In this document: positions 1 through 15,045 of the stretch, one piece after another
Layout of the letters: each line of letters begins with the position of its first letter
Position numbering within the stretch: the stretch's first letter is position 1
Position numbers and translations under genes: made by a program
Notes under the pieces: model-generated
What the model was told of the DNA's origin: nothing
The model's input: only the letters and a program-made list of their open reading frames with translations
Database searches by the model: none
Assembly: GCA_963942565.1 (NCBI GenBank)
Contig: OZ012696.1
Span: 22,434,676 to 22,498,675 of the forward strand
Direction of reading: 5' to 3'
DNA: 64,000 nt
DNA from: Maea johnstoni
Lineage: Eukaryota > Annelida > Polychaeta > Spionida > Magelonidae

Positions 1-154
1 TTGAAATATGGTTATATCTTTTCATTAGAAATGCAGCGTTATCAGTGCAATTTGGTGATGAATCATTATCTGTTTTTCAGTACTTGATCAAGTGGGGTTT
101 AGAACTTGTAAAAGCATAACCATAGGACAATGGGTACATATTGGGATACGTGAG

Positions 155-384
155 TTAACCCATTAACACTCAGAGTGGCCAAAAGAGGCCTGACGATTAT
201 GGAAATATATTACTTACTGAAGCATTTTCTTGAAAACATTTGAGAGAGAAATGTTTATCAGAAGCTAAACAGCAACTCTCCTTCAAATATATTGTAAACT
301 TTCGCTTTATTCTCAAGTTATTTTCAAAAGTAAGAGAGAAGCAGACGATACCTTCAAAAGAAACTCTGAGTGTGGATGGGTTAA
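155..384 (-). mobile_element. TTAA-flanked MITE, family B (230 bp)
   Basis: A non-autonomous DNA transposon bounded by TTAA at both ends, with inner ends CCCATTAACACTCAGAG and CTCTGAGTGTGGATGGG, so the terminal inverted repeats are imperfect but clear. It has no coding capacity. The reverse complement aligns along its whole length with the copy at 46858-47139, sharing internal blocks such as CTTTTGAAAATAA and TTTGAAGGAGAGTTG. TTAA target duplications and CCC...GGG ends are typical of piggyBac-type elements; assignment to that superfamily is inference. The 77-residue open frame lying across it is an accident. Confidence 0.8.
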
Positions 385-1115
385 ACATGGGCAGCTGGCA
401 ATGTTTGAAGAAGTAAATTGAAGAGGTCAACGTTTGACCGGTGGCCAGTATTGTATTTACATGAGGGGGTGTTGCAGCATCTTAATTGTTAGCGATGGCG
501 AAAACCAAACACGTTAACACGCCAAATGACCACTGGAGAATAGTGGTCAATACCTGCTATTGATATTTACTTTAGACGTGAAAGGTAATCTTAAACCAAC
601 ATTTAGTCATTGACTGCCACCAACTACTAGTCACAGCTCTAGACATACCGAAATGTCACATCATTCTCAAATACCTTCTTTATATGTCATTGGTAAAGAA
701 GGGTTTTGAATTACTTATAGAAACATGCATCATTAGGCTTTCATAAAAAATCTAGTATTGAATCTTGCCAAGCATTCGATCTTTTCATAAATTCCAGCTT
801 TTCTCTATCATATCCTTTATTCAATCAATTGTGGAACCCGTTAGACGGGTATACATGCTCAATATATTCAATGCGAGTGATTTCGGCTTCAAACAAAACT
901 CAACAGGGGTAGAAGGGAGGGGATGCATATACATTCCATTGGGCTTTTATGAGAACAAGTGGCTTTTATACAAAAGTCAAATATTTAATTCCGAACCAAT
1001 GGCTTGTGCTCCCTGGGATAAAGCCCCTAATGAGCCCAGGGAACACGGAACTGCCACACTGGTGACTGTCGAGGAACCCAACCACGCTACCGTGTGCATT
1101 GGTGAGACAGACATG
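385..1115. other. No supported gene
   Basis: Unique-looking AT-rich sequence. A 122-codon plus-strand frame begins at 765 and runs into the MITE at 1116; its translation resembles no family I know, and its last residues come from transposon sequence, so it is not called as a gene. Confidence 0.5.
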
Positions 1116-1367
1116 TACAGTGACGGCATTTAATTCCTGCACTGAATGCGTGGGCATGCCGGGTATAATACACGATCGCACGCCCGATTGTTACCCAGTT
1201 TCTTGGGCATGGATGACCTCATAACTGAACGAAGCTTTGATTCGCAAGCTACGTGGGTCATTAATGTGCTTGGCTTGTTCATTGACATCTTATCCGTGGG
1301 TGTTTGTACAACCAGGCACTGTCAGACGTCCGGTCGACTGGCGCAGGAAATACATGTCAGTACTGTA
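1116..1367 (+). mobile_element. TA-flanked MITE, family C (252 bp)
   Basis: Begins TACAGTGACGGCATTTAATT and ends with CAGTACTGTA, so the outermost bases are TA-CAGT and ACTG-TA, the terminal format of Tc1/mariner elements (TA target duplication). The interior holds a stretch with GCATGGATGACC and a small internal hairpin around AAGCTTTGATTCGCAAGCT. Five further copies lie in this window (3586, 42925, 48192, 50709, 54255). It has no transposase frame; the 78-codon frame here is an artefact of the MITE. The Tc1/mariner link rests on the ends only. Confidence 0.82.
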
Positions 1368-1865
1368 GTAGGAACAGTCTAAACGCGATACCCTAAAACG
1401 CATGGCTATTGCGAAAGCCGAAAAACAACATACCCGAGTGGAATCGTTTACATAACATTTAAGGTATGCATTTGTATTCAGATAGTTTTAGATGATTACC
1501 TATATTCGGTGAAAATGAAATTTTACTTTCCGTCACATTTTCCCACCATTCCGGGTTAAAAGGCGACTGCTTAGGTAAGTAACTAATGAGCAATGTATCA
1601 CTCCAGACTACATTAAACACCCGCAAGATTCTGAACCAGAAACAAGGGTCAGATGAAATCTTTGCGTTGAGGCACTGACTTTGTCCTATAGGATTTATCA
1701 CCCATGGTTTAAATTATCAGCGAAAAGAGCCTAGCTTGTTACAGAGCGTACGGTCACGTCTCTCAGTTATCTATGAGTCTGCCCTCTATTAGATGGAGCA
1801 AGGACAGAGTGACGATATGTAGACACATTGTGTATTGGAGAGTTGAGTCTGATTCACATACATGT
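1368..1865. other. No supported gene
   Basis: Ordinary AT-rich sequence between a MITE and a SINE. An 80-codon minus-strand frame is present with no recognisable motif. Confidence 0.5.
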
Positions 1866-2095
1866 TGGAATTTGGAATTTCTTTTTTCGTCACTTTTTCT
1901 GCCATATTGCGGCTAATTCGTGACTAGCGTGTTGTAACTGGTTGAGGAAACCGGTGTACCCGGCGAAAAACACCGCCTAACCCCAAGTCACTGGCAACTT
2001 TCGCACATGCTCCTGTTGGGATTCGAACCCGGACAGTGGTGAGAGACAGCTAGCAGTTAGTGGCAATGCCTCAGACCACACAGCCATCAGGACAG
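1866..2095 (-). mobile_element. tRNA-derived SINE, near full length
   Basis: Read on the minus strand, it starts with a tRNA-like head: an A-box-like GTGGTCTGAGGCATT and a strong polymerase III B box GGGTTCGAATCCC (plus-strand GGGATTCGAACCC at about 2019-2031). A conserved body follows (GTTGCCAGTGACTTGGGG, then a CGCCGGGTACACCGG-like stretch and GTTTCCTC), and an A-rich tail with repeated AAATTCC. The body motif, a GGTTTTCnCCGGGTACTCCGGTTTCCTC-type core, is of the kind shared by SINE superfamilies across marine animals; naming the superfamily would need a database. Best-preserved member of the family here. Confidence 0.85.
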
Positions 2096-2187
2096 GCACA
2101 CATGCATATTGAGGCTTGGTGTATGATATCAAAGCTTGACTTAGAATACTGCATTCTTCTCTTTCTACAATGGATTATCACATCTTC

Positions 2188-2315
2188 TGTAACATTAAGG
2201 CTAAAACGTGACTAGCCAGTTGTGAGTGATGGCGAAAACCACCCCTAGCCCCAAATCACCGGTAGGTTCTCGCTTGCCATGGCCAAGAAGCAAAACCGGT
2301 CAGTGGTGAGAGACA
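2188..2315 (-). mobile_element. SINE fragment (same family as 1866)
   Basis: Degenerate second copy lying about 95 bases from the first. It keeps CGTGACTAGCCAGTTGTGA, the GGCGAAAACCACCCCTAGCCC block and the GTCAGTGGTGAGAGACA block of the tRNA-like head, but the B box is damaged and the tail is missing. Confidence 0.65.
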
Positions 2316-3092
2316 TTGGGTACCTAGAAACAATCTGTAGAGACTATGAGTATGTCTGACGAATATCCCACGACATTGCACGTAGTCATACTGCGTCTAC
2401 AACGACTAGATTCGCATCAGTACGACTGGCATTCTTGTAATATTTAACTAAATGTATAGCAGGTACCAAGGTCTGTCAGCGAGTGTGTTATTGGTCCGAT
2501 AAACACAGTGATTATATCTATCAAGTTATACAAACAAACTGCATACTTCTTTCCACCTGTTTACCCTACCGCTTTTATATATAATGGAATGCGAATATCT
2601 ATGTACTTCCAACTGTGTAGGTCAATAGTATATTATGTGCTTCATTGTTACACGATATTATGATCTGTCCCAGTCAAGGACACGAGAATAAAAATGCCTC
2701 GTATCCATAGGGCGTGAGAGGGATATGACCTTCAAGTACATGTACCTATAACTCACTCAACGTAAAACTAAAGGCCGAATAAAAGTGTAAAGTCATTTCA
2801 TGGAGTGAATCACAAATTTCCACGTTATGTTGTATAGAGAAAACATATAAGCTATTATTGTTATCAAAAAGCGTGTTTCAGTTACTGGTATACCCTTAAA
2901 ATACAATGTAGTAGGATAAGCAGTTCAATAAAGGGGTTAATTAGACACTATAGGAACAAAATCTACTTTCAGGATTTGGGAAGAAATATCCCGTGGTAAC
3001 GAAGTTGCTAAATTACTTCAGTAGAGCTAGTGTGAACAGAATGGCGGTTCTAGAAACCATTGAACGGACATTACAGCAGATTATGAGTTTCA
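2316..3092. other. No supported gene
   Basis: Unique AT-rich sequence with no long frame and no repeat that I could match elsewhere in the window. Confidence 0.5.
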
Positions 3093-3204
3093 TACGATGG
3101 TGCAGGTATGAACGACAAAAGAATTCCACAATTTTCCAAGTTTTCCAAAAACAGCTTGAACATTTTTAAATTTTTGTTCTGCCGTTCACATCTGCACCAT
3201 CTTA
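3093..3204 (+). mobile_element. Short TA-flanked MITE, family D (112 bp)
   Basis: Starts TACGATGGTGCAGGTATGAA and ends with GCCGTTCACATCTGCACCAT followed by CTTA. The ends are inverted repeats of each other (GATGGTGCAGGTGTGAACGGC-like). A second, longer copy with the same ends lies at 32149-32305. The interiors are T- and A-rich and partly self-complementary. No coding capacity. Confidence 0.72.
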
Positions 3205-3585
3205 CATTCAACAACTAATGTTCAAGCTTTTTAATGCTACTTCTCGGCACTTTTCCATTGTTGCCCTAATCCAGACCTGGTGTGTGTGCCCACACAGTGA
3301 GAGGGCGAAGCGGCGCGGAACACCCGTGTTACTGCACTGTCAACTGTGTGAGTCTGGATAAACACGCTGCAAGTGGTCTGACTTGGATGCGGAGATAAAG
3401 TTGAAACACGTCTCCGCGGGGGGTCTACATGATAACGTGCTCAACCGACTCATCCTTTCACGGTGAATATTGGAATATTACCCTTAGAGCACTGTACATG
3501 ATACGATTATATTGGGTAAATAATTGATGTCCCCTTAATAAAGAAGGCATATACCTTGAAATAGATTAACTTAAGAAAGAATAGG

Positions 3586-3845
3586 TTCAGTACAGATATC
3601 TAATTTCCGCACCAGTCGACCGGACGTCTGCCAGTGCTTGGTTGTACAAAAACCCATTAGTAATAAGTCAAGCAATAAGCCAAGCACATCAATTACCCAC
3701 ATAGCTTGCAAATCAAAGCTACGGAAAATAAGTTGTGAGGTTATCCATACATCTATGCACAGGAAACCGGGTGGCTATCAGGCGTGCGGTCGTGTCTTAT
3801 GCCCCGGCTGCCCACGCATTTAGTGCAGTAATTACGGGCACTGTA
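3586..3845 (-). mobile_element. TA-flanked MITE, family C (inverted copy)
   Basis: Reverse-complement copy of the 1116 element: GCACCAGTCGACCGGACGTC near the start and GCCCACGCATTTAGTGCAG near the end. One terminal TA is mutated to TT and the right end has a small length change, so it looks older than the 50709 copy. A 61-codon frame across it has no biological meaning. Confidence 0.8.
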
Positions 3846-4469
3846 TGAAGGATCAAGTGTATTTCAGATAAAAACGAGTAAATATCCCCATGTCCAAATA
3901 TCCAAATGCTCTATATACCCATATCGATGCCCATTGGCTAAATTACATAACCAAAGAGTCTCGTAGATATGTGTTTAAGTAACAGCAGAAAGCAGTTAGC
4001 TAACTACGTTTCTATGCCTATAGGGGTTTTAGGACCCCAATATGGAATAGTATTAGCAGTATAAAGACTCAGACTTATAGAGATAATAGTCAGTTGTGCT
4101 CAAATTTGTATCAATGTCCACTTTTGTTTGTAACATACTATGAAGAACACAAGCCCTTTAAGGTCTACCCCATGATTGTATACTCATTTATTTTTTCCTT
4201 TTAATATTGTTTTATTATGTGACGTGAACCGTACATGTAATGTAATTTATCTATATTAGTGTTTTTTGAATAAATATCAGATGCACAGCATATTTGGCTG
4301 AATGCACCAAAATGTGAAAAAAAGTTTCTATGCCTACCTTGTATCACTTCTGTATGTAGTCGTGCACTGCGGGCACCTTTTGTTTGTGTGGGAGAATCTG
4401 TAAAATGGAAAGAAAACATATCAATAAAGGAAAGCCAACTTGAGTGATCTATTTTAGGTCATTATTGTA
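3846..4469. other. No supported gene
   Basis: AT-rich sequence with a 72-codon minus-strand frame (4201-4419) of no recognisable family. Confidence 0.5.
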
Positions 4470-4565
4470 TATGTATCTTTATTGGCCATATAGCATAATA
4501 TGAAAGGTATATCCATAAGTAAATCATATACAAAAACAAAAGTGAGAGAACAAACTCAAACATAA
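4470..4565 (-). mobile_element. Retroposon 3' end fragment
   Basis: TGTATCTTTATTGGCCATAT, then AGCATAATATGAAA and an A-rich run match the segment at 21935-22040, which carries CTTAATTGACCATATGGAGC. On the minus strand both have GGTCAATAAA-like tails, the motif shared by many retroposon ends in this window. Confidence 0.5.
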
Positions 4566-5727
4566 AGTAGAAGAACAAAGAACTGTAAAGATATTCCGTA
4601 TGACTGTCAAATCAGCATGCATAATTTGTCCGTTACCATTTGTAGTCAAAAGCCTGCGTTGAAAAAACTAACCTATACCATCCCCATGACTGATGGCTTT
4701 CCTGTATATTATTAATGAAACATTTTTGTGATTCATCTTTCTCAACCCTAACGGGGATCCCCCCACGGCGGAGCGGAGAAGCGCATTGCGCTTCAACTAC
4801 TCTTTGCTTCTCGACTGAATCAGGTTTTCGTGTCCCGCAGCTAAGTTTTTTCGTATACAGCTTGGGTTAATCGTTGGTTTTGCCTGGGTACTATTTCACC
4901 ATAAATTATTATCTTGAGCTCAATCAGTAAGCTCCAAATTACAAAACGTTATCGTAAACCGAAATATGTCATTTCCCTCATCTCTGGAAACCAATTTACA
5001 TCCTATCAAAATAAGACTGTAACAGGTAGACCAATTGATCAGTTATTGAATTGTTTTTTTTCTGTTTAGTCGTTGTTATGTGAAGTTTATTCATCAATTG
5101 ATCACAACAGAAAGTTTAGAGGTATACGATATCAGCAGGTTGGACCCTAGATGCAGGTGTTTGTATAATAGGCCTTAATAATGTGTTTCACAATGTAGGG
5201 ACCCGTTCTCGATAGAAATGCAAGTCAAGTATTGCAAACCTGGAAAAGCAATTCAGGTTCATCTCATCCTTATCTATAATTACCATTCACAGCGGCGATT
5301 TTCCCTCTGATCTTAAGCACTATCTACTTTAGACCATTAGAAAAACATGTCTGGTCAAGAATTCAATCACTGGTATCCATCAGACTCGACTGTCTAGCAC
5401 ACATCTTCAATTACCTGGTATAATGAAAGAGGACGAATGCCACCTAGAAATCCCCTGAAAGCGATTTGAAGATTTTAAGGCCGCGCAGCATTCTTTGACC
5501 GTGTTAAATAGCCAGTCAGTGACGTGTGTTGAGAAGACTGCTTAAGGCGATGCCCGACAGCTGACGGAGGGCGAAACACTTGTCATGTAGTCCATCGAGA
5601 CGTCAATCAAAAGCGCCCGATCTGGTTGCTATACCCTGTTGTGATCCCCTCAAGCCCGATCAAAGGATGGACACATGTTCCACCTATAGATATCCCATTC
5701 AACATTCATGCGACCCTAGTTACCATT
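4566..5727. other. No supported gene; small palindrome and possible retroelement remnant
   Basis: Contains a 17-base palindrome GAAGCGCATTGCGCTTC at about 4778-4794 and, at about 5535-5585, the motif GCCCGACAGCTGACGGAGGG followed by CGAAAC, discussed as a finding. No frame of interest. Confidence 0.45.
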
Positions 5728-5795
5728 TAAATTGTATTGTATTGTATAGTATGTTTATTGACTGCATATAAGTACAAAGTCATACGATATACAAA
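5728..5795 (-). mobile_element. Retroposon 3' tail
   Basis: (ATTGT)n followed by AGTATGTTTATTGACTGCAT and a block AGTACAAAGTCATACGATATAC. Read on the minus strand this is a 3' end with GCAGTCAATAAACATAC and a short tandem tail. The same tail recurs at 29696, 30434, 40910, 45598 and 49228. The body is missing or unrecognisable, which fits 5'-truncated retrotransposition. Confidence 0.65.
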
Positions 5796-7841
5796 AAGAG
5801 TATATACATTCCATAAATGTTTGGCCAGCTTGTGATATCGATCATCAGAATGTATGGAAATATTTGTTCAGTGAACCTTGCAAGCCCAAAACGGTCTACT
5901 GATCTTCCGGAAAGATTTTACTGGTGGGCAACATATAAAAATGCCCTAAATAAAAACCTAGGATCGACATCGTATAAATCATCAGACCCACTATTAAAAA
6001 ACGTGACCACAATGAATATCTCGAAACCCATTGGCCAATACACGTTCTGCAAACTCCCGCGGACAAATATGTTGACCAGCAAACATGTCCGAGTTGTTAC
6101 ATGTAGTAAGTTGATCTAATTGGTTTACATTGGTAGTGAGTCTAGTTATGTGATTCTGTCCGAGGAGGTAGGCAAAGATCCGATTAGAGCGAGTACGTGG
6201 TAGGCAAGTTTGCTGGTACAATATCTCTGACTGCACGACAGTCATAAATCATTAGTGTTTCGATTTGTCGGGATGGGCATGAAAAAAGAGCATATCAGAA
6301 TTCTTTTACGCCAACCAATCAAATCACGAGTTGAGCGTTGCTGCGGAATTCGAAACATTTAAGGAATTTCATCCATTACTGATTCGTTTCACTGCGAATA
6401 AAAAAGTGATTTTACCGACGCATTCTTTAGAAATGGAATAATATAAAAACGGATCTCCTAACAAAATGACATACTTAACAAGCTGTCATGTTTAATGGTA
6501 CACCATTCCCTCATCGATTCGGTTACCTATGTTGTTGTGCTGCTAAATAATATGTTATAGGAATCATTCTTATTAGGGATTCCTGTAACTTAATACTCAG
6601 CGTCTCCCGCTGGTTGGGTCTATTGAGCCGTTCAAGCAGCGAACGTTCTCAACAGAACCATCAACGTTCACTCGTCAAGCAATTATCGACTCATTACCTA
6701 TCTCCTATCAGTATTTACCCAACCGGAACGAAATGAAAAACTACTCTCTACGTTAAAGTATACATATTTTCTCATTTTTGTGTCCATTGCAGCTTTTCAA
6801 TGATCAGTCAACTTTTGAAATGATGTGTGGTGACGGAAATTACAAATTAAAAGTTTCTGGAATGAATCTTTGTTAATTAATAAACATGTTTACGTCTAGA
6901 AATGTTGAAGTAGTTCTATCTTCAATCATATGCTACATTTCGTGTGCTTGAAGCGCTAAGAGCAAATCTCCATATAACACAAGGTATGCCCAAACGGTAG
7001 AAATGATATTTCAAAATATTCCAAACTACAATATTTTGAAAATATAATAATTTGTCTGACAGCACAATAATCTGCAATGCGTTTTTCGACCATGTACTGT
7101 TGATCCTCAATTTACTCAAGGCATGAACTATTACCGTGTTAAGACAAATAAACTTTGCTTTACTTATTGATTAAGAATAAAGTAAATCTAGTGCTTGTTT
7201 GACAATAAAATATTCCCATGGCAAGATATTTCTATTTATCAATATCAATAACTAGTCTCACCTTACTTTCTATATTTAATCCAAAGTTTCCTGACCACTT
7301 CTGTATGAGCCCGCCTGTGCCGAGTATAATCCTATGGTAGCAGCTCGCTGTCGTCTGAGTGCCCTCACTGAATGTTACTAACTTTTATACCACTAGCCAA
7401 CCACCAGCTTCCCATGAAGCGAAGCGATTCCCTATAAGCCTTTATACCCGCTTATGATGACACACTCGTGATGTCATAACATGTACCCACTTTTCCAACC
7501 ATGCGTGCTTTCACGCCAACCAATGGCTAGACAGAGTTCTGGGTTCCGGTTCAGTCATGACAAACAAGTTCGGTGTAAGACCTTTCCTGGATAATCCCCG
7601 GCAGGTAGATACGATCAGGAGTTTTTTACTCTAACATTTACATACTTTGAAACCGACCACATGGAATGGATCACGACGTACCGCATTCCTGACATTCCAT
7701 CGCCGGATGACGAGCGTGGGTACTACCTGGGTGTATTACAGTTAGAATTCCTACTCACAAATCATAACCTATTTATGACCAATAAGGGCAGGTGCTGTGA
7801 CGAATATGTAAAGGGTGTCGTCTTGGACATACTTAGGGTGA
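5796..7841. other. No supported gene (about 2 kb)
   Basis: Mostly unique sequence. Frames of 100 codons (5817-6119, plus) and 83 codons (5994-6245, minus) overlap antisense and match no known domain. A 45-codon protein-like stretch at 7661-7795 is mentioned in the findings. Confidence 0.5.
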
Positions 7842-9292
<1,451 letters not shown>

Positions 9293-9434
9293 TGGGCATA
9301 CTCATCCTAAGGGTCGGTGGAAAAGGGAGTCGTGTGGCAATGAAATATGGAAATTAGAGGATTAGGACTGTGCCATTATCTACAAGCAACCTCGACCTGA
9401 ACCCCTGTGTTCCAAGTGATAGAAAAAATCGTAC

Positions 9435-9632
<198 letters not shown>

Positions 9633-9724
9633 TTTGGTTTCGTGATGTTATGCCGGCACCAATGATAATGTCTGAGGTTATGTCTTCATAATCTGTATGA
9701 AACAGATTAGTCTCCTTTAATATA

Positions 9725-10610
9725 AAGGTGATGGGTACCATTGCAAGCTAGATAAAAGGCCCGTCCTAAAAACACACCTCAAATGTAGCATAATCATAGG
9801 ACAAGTTGTATCCCCAGGTTCCTACGTGTTGTCAGGTGGAGAATATCATAGCCAAACGTCAATATTCAACCCATATTCTATTTCATTTCACTATTTACAA
9901 CTTTTCACTCAAATGACATAATCTCATTACTTACGCAGGTGATGGTCACTACAGGTTTACAGATACCTTAGGGGTGACATTGACTATGCCCAATAAGAAG
10001 TAATCTTTTGATTCTTTACTGCTAAAGATTTTTACGGGCCATAACATTTGAAATTTTGGTGAGATATCTCGCGTCTGGAGCCTATAACCCAGTGGTGGAT
10101 TAGCAAGGACAGTCCCCGTTGATCCCATGTGGGCTAGGAACAAAAGACAGTTGTACAAAGACACACCTCACTGGTCGCGCATCACAGTCAAAACAATGCC
10201 AAGCGTCCGGCATGCCATAAATAGTTGAAAAGCTTTCTATCTGTACGACCCTAATGCACTTAGTGTCAGGATTTCTCACTAAAAGTTTCAATGTTATGGC
10301 CTGTAAAAATCTTCAACAGTAAAAAATAAAAAACTACTTCTTATTGAGCATAGTCAATGATATCCCTAACGTAACTCTGAACCTGCAGTAACCATCACCT
10401 GCGCAAGTAATGAGATTATGTCATATGAAAGAAAAGTTGTAAATTTTGAAATAAAACAGAATATGGATTGAATAATGGCAGTTGGCGATGATATTCTCCA
10501 CCTGATAACACTCAGGAACCTGGAGATACACCTAGTTATAGGATTATGCTGCCTTGAGTTGTGTTTTGGAATGGGGCTTTTAACTAGCTTGCAATGGTAC
10601 TCATCACCTT
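9725..10610. mobile_element. Inverted pair of family E elements (886 bp foldback)
   Basis: Left arm 9725 to about 10058 begins AAGGTGATGGGTACCATTGC; right arm about 10282 to 10610 is its reverse complement and ends GCAATGGTACTCATCACCTT. Arms share CCAGGTTCCT, GGTGGAGAATATCAT and GGCCATAACAT and are roughly 80% alike by eye. A spacer of about 220 bases, not found elsewhere in the window, separates them. A single 358-bp version stands at 25149-25506. Either two copies inserted tail to tail, or this is the longer parent element and the single copy is a derivative. No protein is encoded. Confidence 0.78.
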
Positions 10611-10800
10611 AAAACCACTGATTATAAGCTCTAAGTAAGTCAGGTATGACCTGGAGATTTTGGAAAATGCAAAACATATCCTAATGCAGTATCCCTTTTT
10701 CGAAACAGAAAGAAGCTGTATGGTCAATGACTTAAGAGCCTTGGAATGGGGATGGGTGAAGGGGATTTTACGGATGAACCAATAGATCTTCTTCATATTT

Positions 10801-11055
10801 TGGGGGAAATACCCGAGGGAAATCCCCTTTGAGATAAAAAAAAATTATGAGTGGTTAATATCGGGCAGACACATAAGCAGGATTTACAAGAGTACAAGTT
10901 TTATCAACCAAGAGCCTTTCGTCAATTTTTTTTGGGAAATACCCGATGGAAATACCCTTTGAGATAAAAATTGATGAGTGGTCATATCGGGCAGACACAT
11001 AAGCAGGATGTACAAGAGTAGTACTATACGTTAGGGTGTATCCTGCCAAGTAGAG
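10801..11055. repeat. Tandem duplication, unit about 128 bp
   Basis: Two head-to-tail units starting GGGAAATACCCGAGGGAAAT and GGGAAATACCCGATGGAAAT share GAGATAAAAA, ATGAGTGGT and ATCGGGCAGACACATAAGC. Only two units are present. Confidence 0.85.
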
Positions 11056-11089
11056 GCATAGGTGCCGAAAGTTAGTCCTATATATCATA

Positions 11090-11262
11090 CTCTTTGTAGC
11101 TTTTCATGTTTGTACCTTTATAATATTTGATTTAACCGTGTATCTATTCCTGTTTACGTTTATTACATGTTTGTGTTTTTGAATTTTATAAATAAATTCC
11201 TGCAGTTTGTGCTTAGAGTTTATCAAGTACTGAGTCAATAAACATACAAAGACGAATATGAC
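11090..11262 (+). mobile_element. Retroposon 3' end
   Basis: A T-rich untranslated-type stretch (TTTACGTTTATTACATGTTT) that ends in GAGTCAATAAACATACAAAG, the shared 3' core of retroposon ends in the window. The upstream body is not recognisable. Confidence 0.5.
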
Positions 11263-11558
11263 TACTTTATGTGTCTCATCAATGCCAAAGGTCTCTGTTC
11301 GAATCCGACCCTATGCTTTTGATAAAGTTGCCATTGACTTGGAACTTGTCAGTATGCCCTGTTCCTTCACCAATAATAACTAGTAGTCACGATTTAGACT
11401 AAATAAGACAAAAGTGACGATAAATCAAATACAAATCTGGGCAGTGAAAACGGTATGGGTGTAGGATACTTAGCATGGAACAAATGACGGCAACATGAAT
11501 ATTGTAATTCGTATCATATCACCATTTAACTTGAACTCTCTGGTACTTTCATATACCA

Positions 11559-11742
<184 letters not shown>

Positions 11743-11747
11743 ATACT

Positions 11748-13178
<1,431 letters not shown>

Positions 13179-13392
13179 TTGACTTACATGCTGCTGGTGG
13201 CTAATTTAGCCATTACAAGAGGATGCAAAAGACCTGGAAAATGACTGAAACCCTGCCACTTGAGTACTCATCGAAGAGTACTCAGCGAGAGCTATCCATA
13301 GAATACCAACATGAAATAGGTTTAGATGGTTTCAAATTTTCGTTTGCACCTTTGTGCTTGGGCGAAAGTACACTCAGCATTAGAAGGGTTAA
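13179..13392 (-). mobile_element. TTAA-flanked MITE, family A
   Basis: Right end AGAAGGGTTAA is intact while the left TTAA has decayed to TTGA. The interior carries the family blocks ATGACTGAAACCCTG, AGCGAGAGCTATCC and GGTTTAGATGGTTT. A 66-codon frame across it is not a gene. Confidence 0.85.
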
Positions 13393-14597
13393 AATCCATA
13401 GACAATTTGAAGGGGAATTTTAGCATACATGCATGGGGCCTTAGGTGACATCTAACCACTATAAGTGCACATCAACGTCTTGTACTTTTACATCCAACCC
13501 TCGCCCCAGGCTGACTACTATACATCGCTAATAAAAAGTCTCCTCCCATAGGAAGATGTCGCCCCTGGCAGGGCTGAGATCACTCGGCATGAATCGAGTC
13601 GGGTCCCTCAATTGAAATATACCTCGCACCATAAATATACAGCTGGCTTACAGATACACTGATAGGATTTCAATTATACTACTCTGCTGAGAGAAGATAC
13701 CCTCAATAGGATACCTATTCGTCCTTTAGGAAGTATATATTTTTCCGGCACATGACTGTTCATCTCCATACACAACAGAAAAATGGGTAATACTTAGAAT
13801 CTAAGGAGGTTCAAATGTAGTAATATATCTCATCGAACTTGTGCCAATTATGTCAAGAAAAGAAAAACATATGAAAAGAAATATCGATATCGATGTTGAT
13901 CAAATAGGTAAACATATAAAATGTAAAGCTGAAATGTGTGGATCAAGTTTTCAGATATGTACATCACTCGATGCATCCGTCAGGTATACTAGAAATCTTT
14001 CCTGGATTGAATAACTACCCATTATTACATACGGGAATAGTAGAATATATATATATAAAAAAAAAGTTAAACCCATTTTAAAGGCGTTAAGATCAGTTTT
14101 GGGAAAGAAAACGGGTAATTGTCTGAAAATAACCATTGCTCCGGGGTTAGTCGGTGGTTTTTCTTTGTATTCCTTTTCCCTACACCCTTTCCTTACATGC
14201 TAGACGTGATTACGCCTAGAATGACAGACACAGTGACGGTAAACACCATTTTAAATTCCAAAATGTAAAAGTTGGAAGGTTTTTGTGCGTTTAGTGCTTG
14301 AGGCTGATGTTTGGTTACAGGTGACAGTCACGTGACAGGGATGGACTTGATTATACATTCCGGGCTACGTGGGCGAGCGGCGGGAGAAAATTGTTAGGTA
14401 AATAACTAGTTACTCTACACGTATTGATGAGTAGCGGACAGGTAGGTATAGTTCGTTAATCACTTTCTTGACAGGTTCTTCTCGTATATCTTGACGACTA
14501 ATGGGGCGTCTGTATTAGGTCTTCCCCAAACCTATTCAGGCTCTGAGTTTCAATGAATAGTGCAGACCGAATCTACACTATTTTTGCAAATAACTAA
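13393..14597. other. No supported gene
   Basis: Unique sequence with a slightly GC-richer patch near 13540-13600. No frame above 61 codons. Confidence 0.5.
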
Positions 14598-14793
14598 ATA
14601 ACTCTTATGCTTCTGGTCGCTAATTTAGACAATACAAAATGACGCAAATATATGAAAAATGACTAAAACCCTGGCACATGGGTACTCATTTGACAGTACT
14701 GAGCGAGAGCTAACCAATGAATACCAACGGGGCAGGGTTTGGATGGTTTTCAAATAAATTACGTCCTTGTAGTCTCAGCATTGGAAGGGTTAA
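14598..14793 (-). mobile_element. TTAA-flanked MITE, family A
   Basis: Shares CAAAATGACGCAAA, CTAAAACCCTGGCACATGGG, GAGCGAGAGCTAACC and the end GCATTGGAAGGGTTAA. The left end is slightly decayed (ATAACTC instead of TTAACCC). Confidence 0.83.
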
Positions 14794-14904
14794 GGAGTGA
14801 GCATAGATTTTTAGTATGTTTGAAGGAGAAATTTAAGTCGTGTTCTTCTCATATGTCCTGCCAACCAATCAAACGTATGCAGGTATTCGTTTACCCTCTT
14901 CAGG

Positions 14905-15045
14905 TTTTAAATTCCCCCTAAGAGGGTCCGTCTGGTCCTATGATACTTTTCTAAATAACTCAAGATCCAGGCATACAATGGCTAAATATTTGAAGAAGGG
15001 TTTTCGGTTGTATTTTCCTGAACATTTTCTAAAATAAATGCAAAC
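14905..15045 (+). mobile_element. Family B MITE fragment
   Basis: GTCCGTCTGGTCCTATGATA followed by CTTTT, and later AATATTTGAAGAAGGGTT, align with the interior of the 19085 and 21238 copies. Both ends are unclear, so this is a decayed remnant. Confidence 0.45.

Noticed and set aside
765-1133. 122-codon plus-strand frame
   Set aside because: Ends inside a MITE, has an overlapping antisense frame and no recognisable domain.
2019-2031. tRNA gene suggested by GGGATTCGAACCC
   Set aside because: It is the B box of a SINE; the flanking head does not fold into a full cloverleaf and the rest of the SINE body follows. The same applies at 31701, 46115 and 25991.
3270-3360. Possible inverted repeat TCCAGACCTGGTGTG...GTGTGAGTCTGGA
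   Set aside because: Arms are short and mismatched and no other copy or target duplication was seen.
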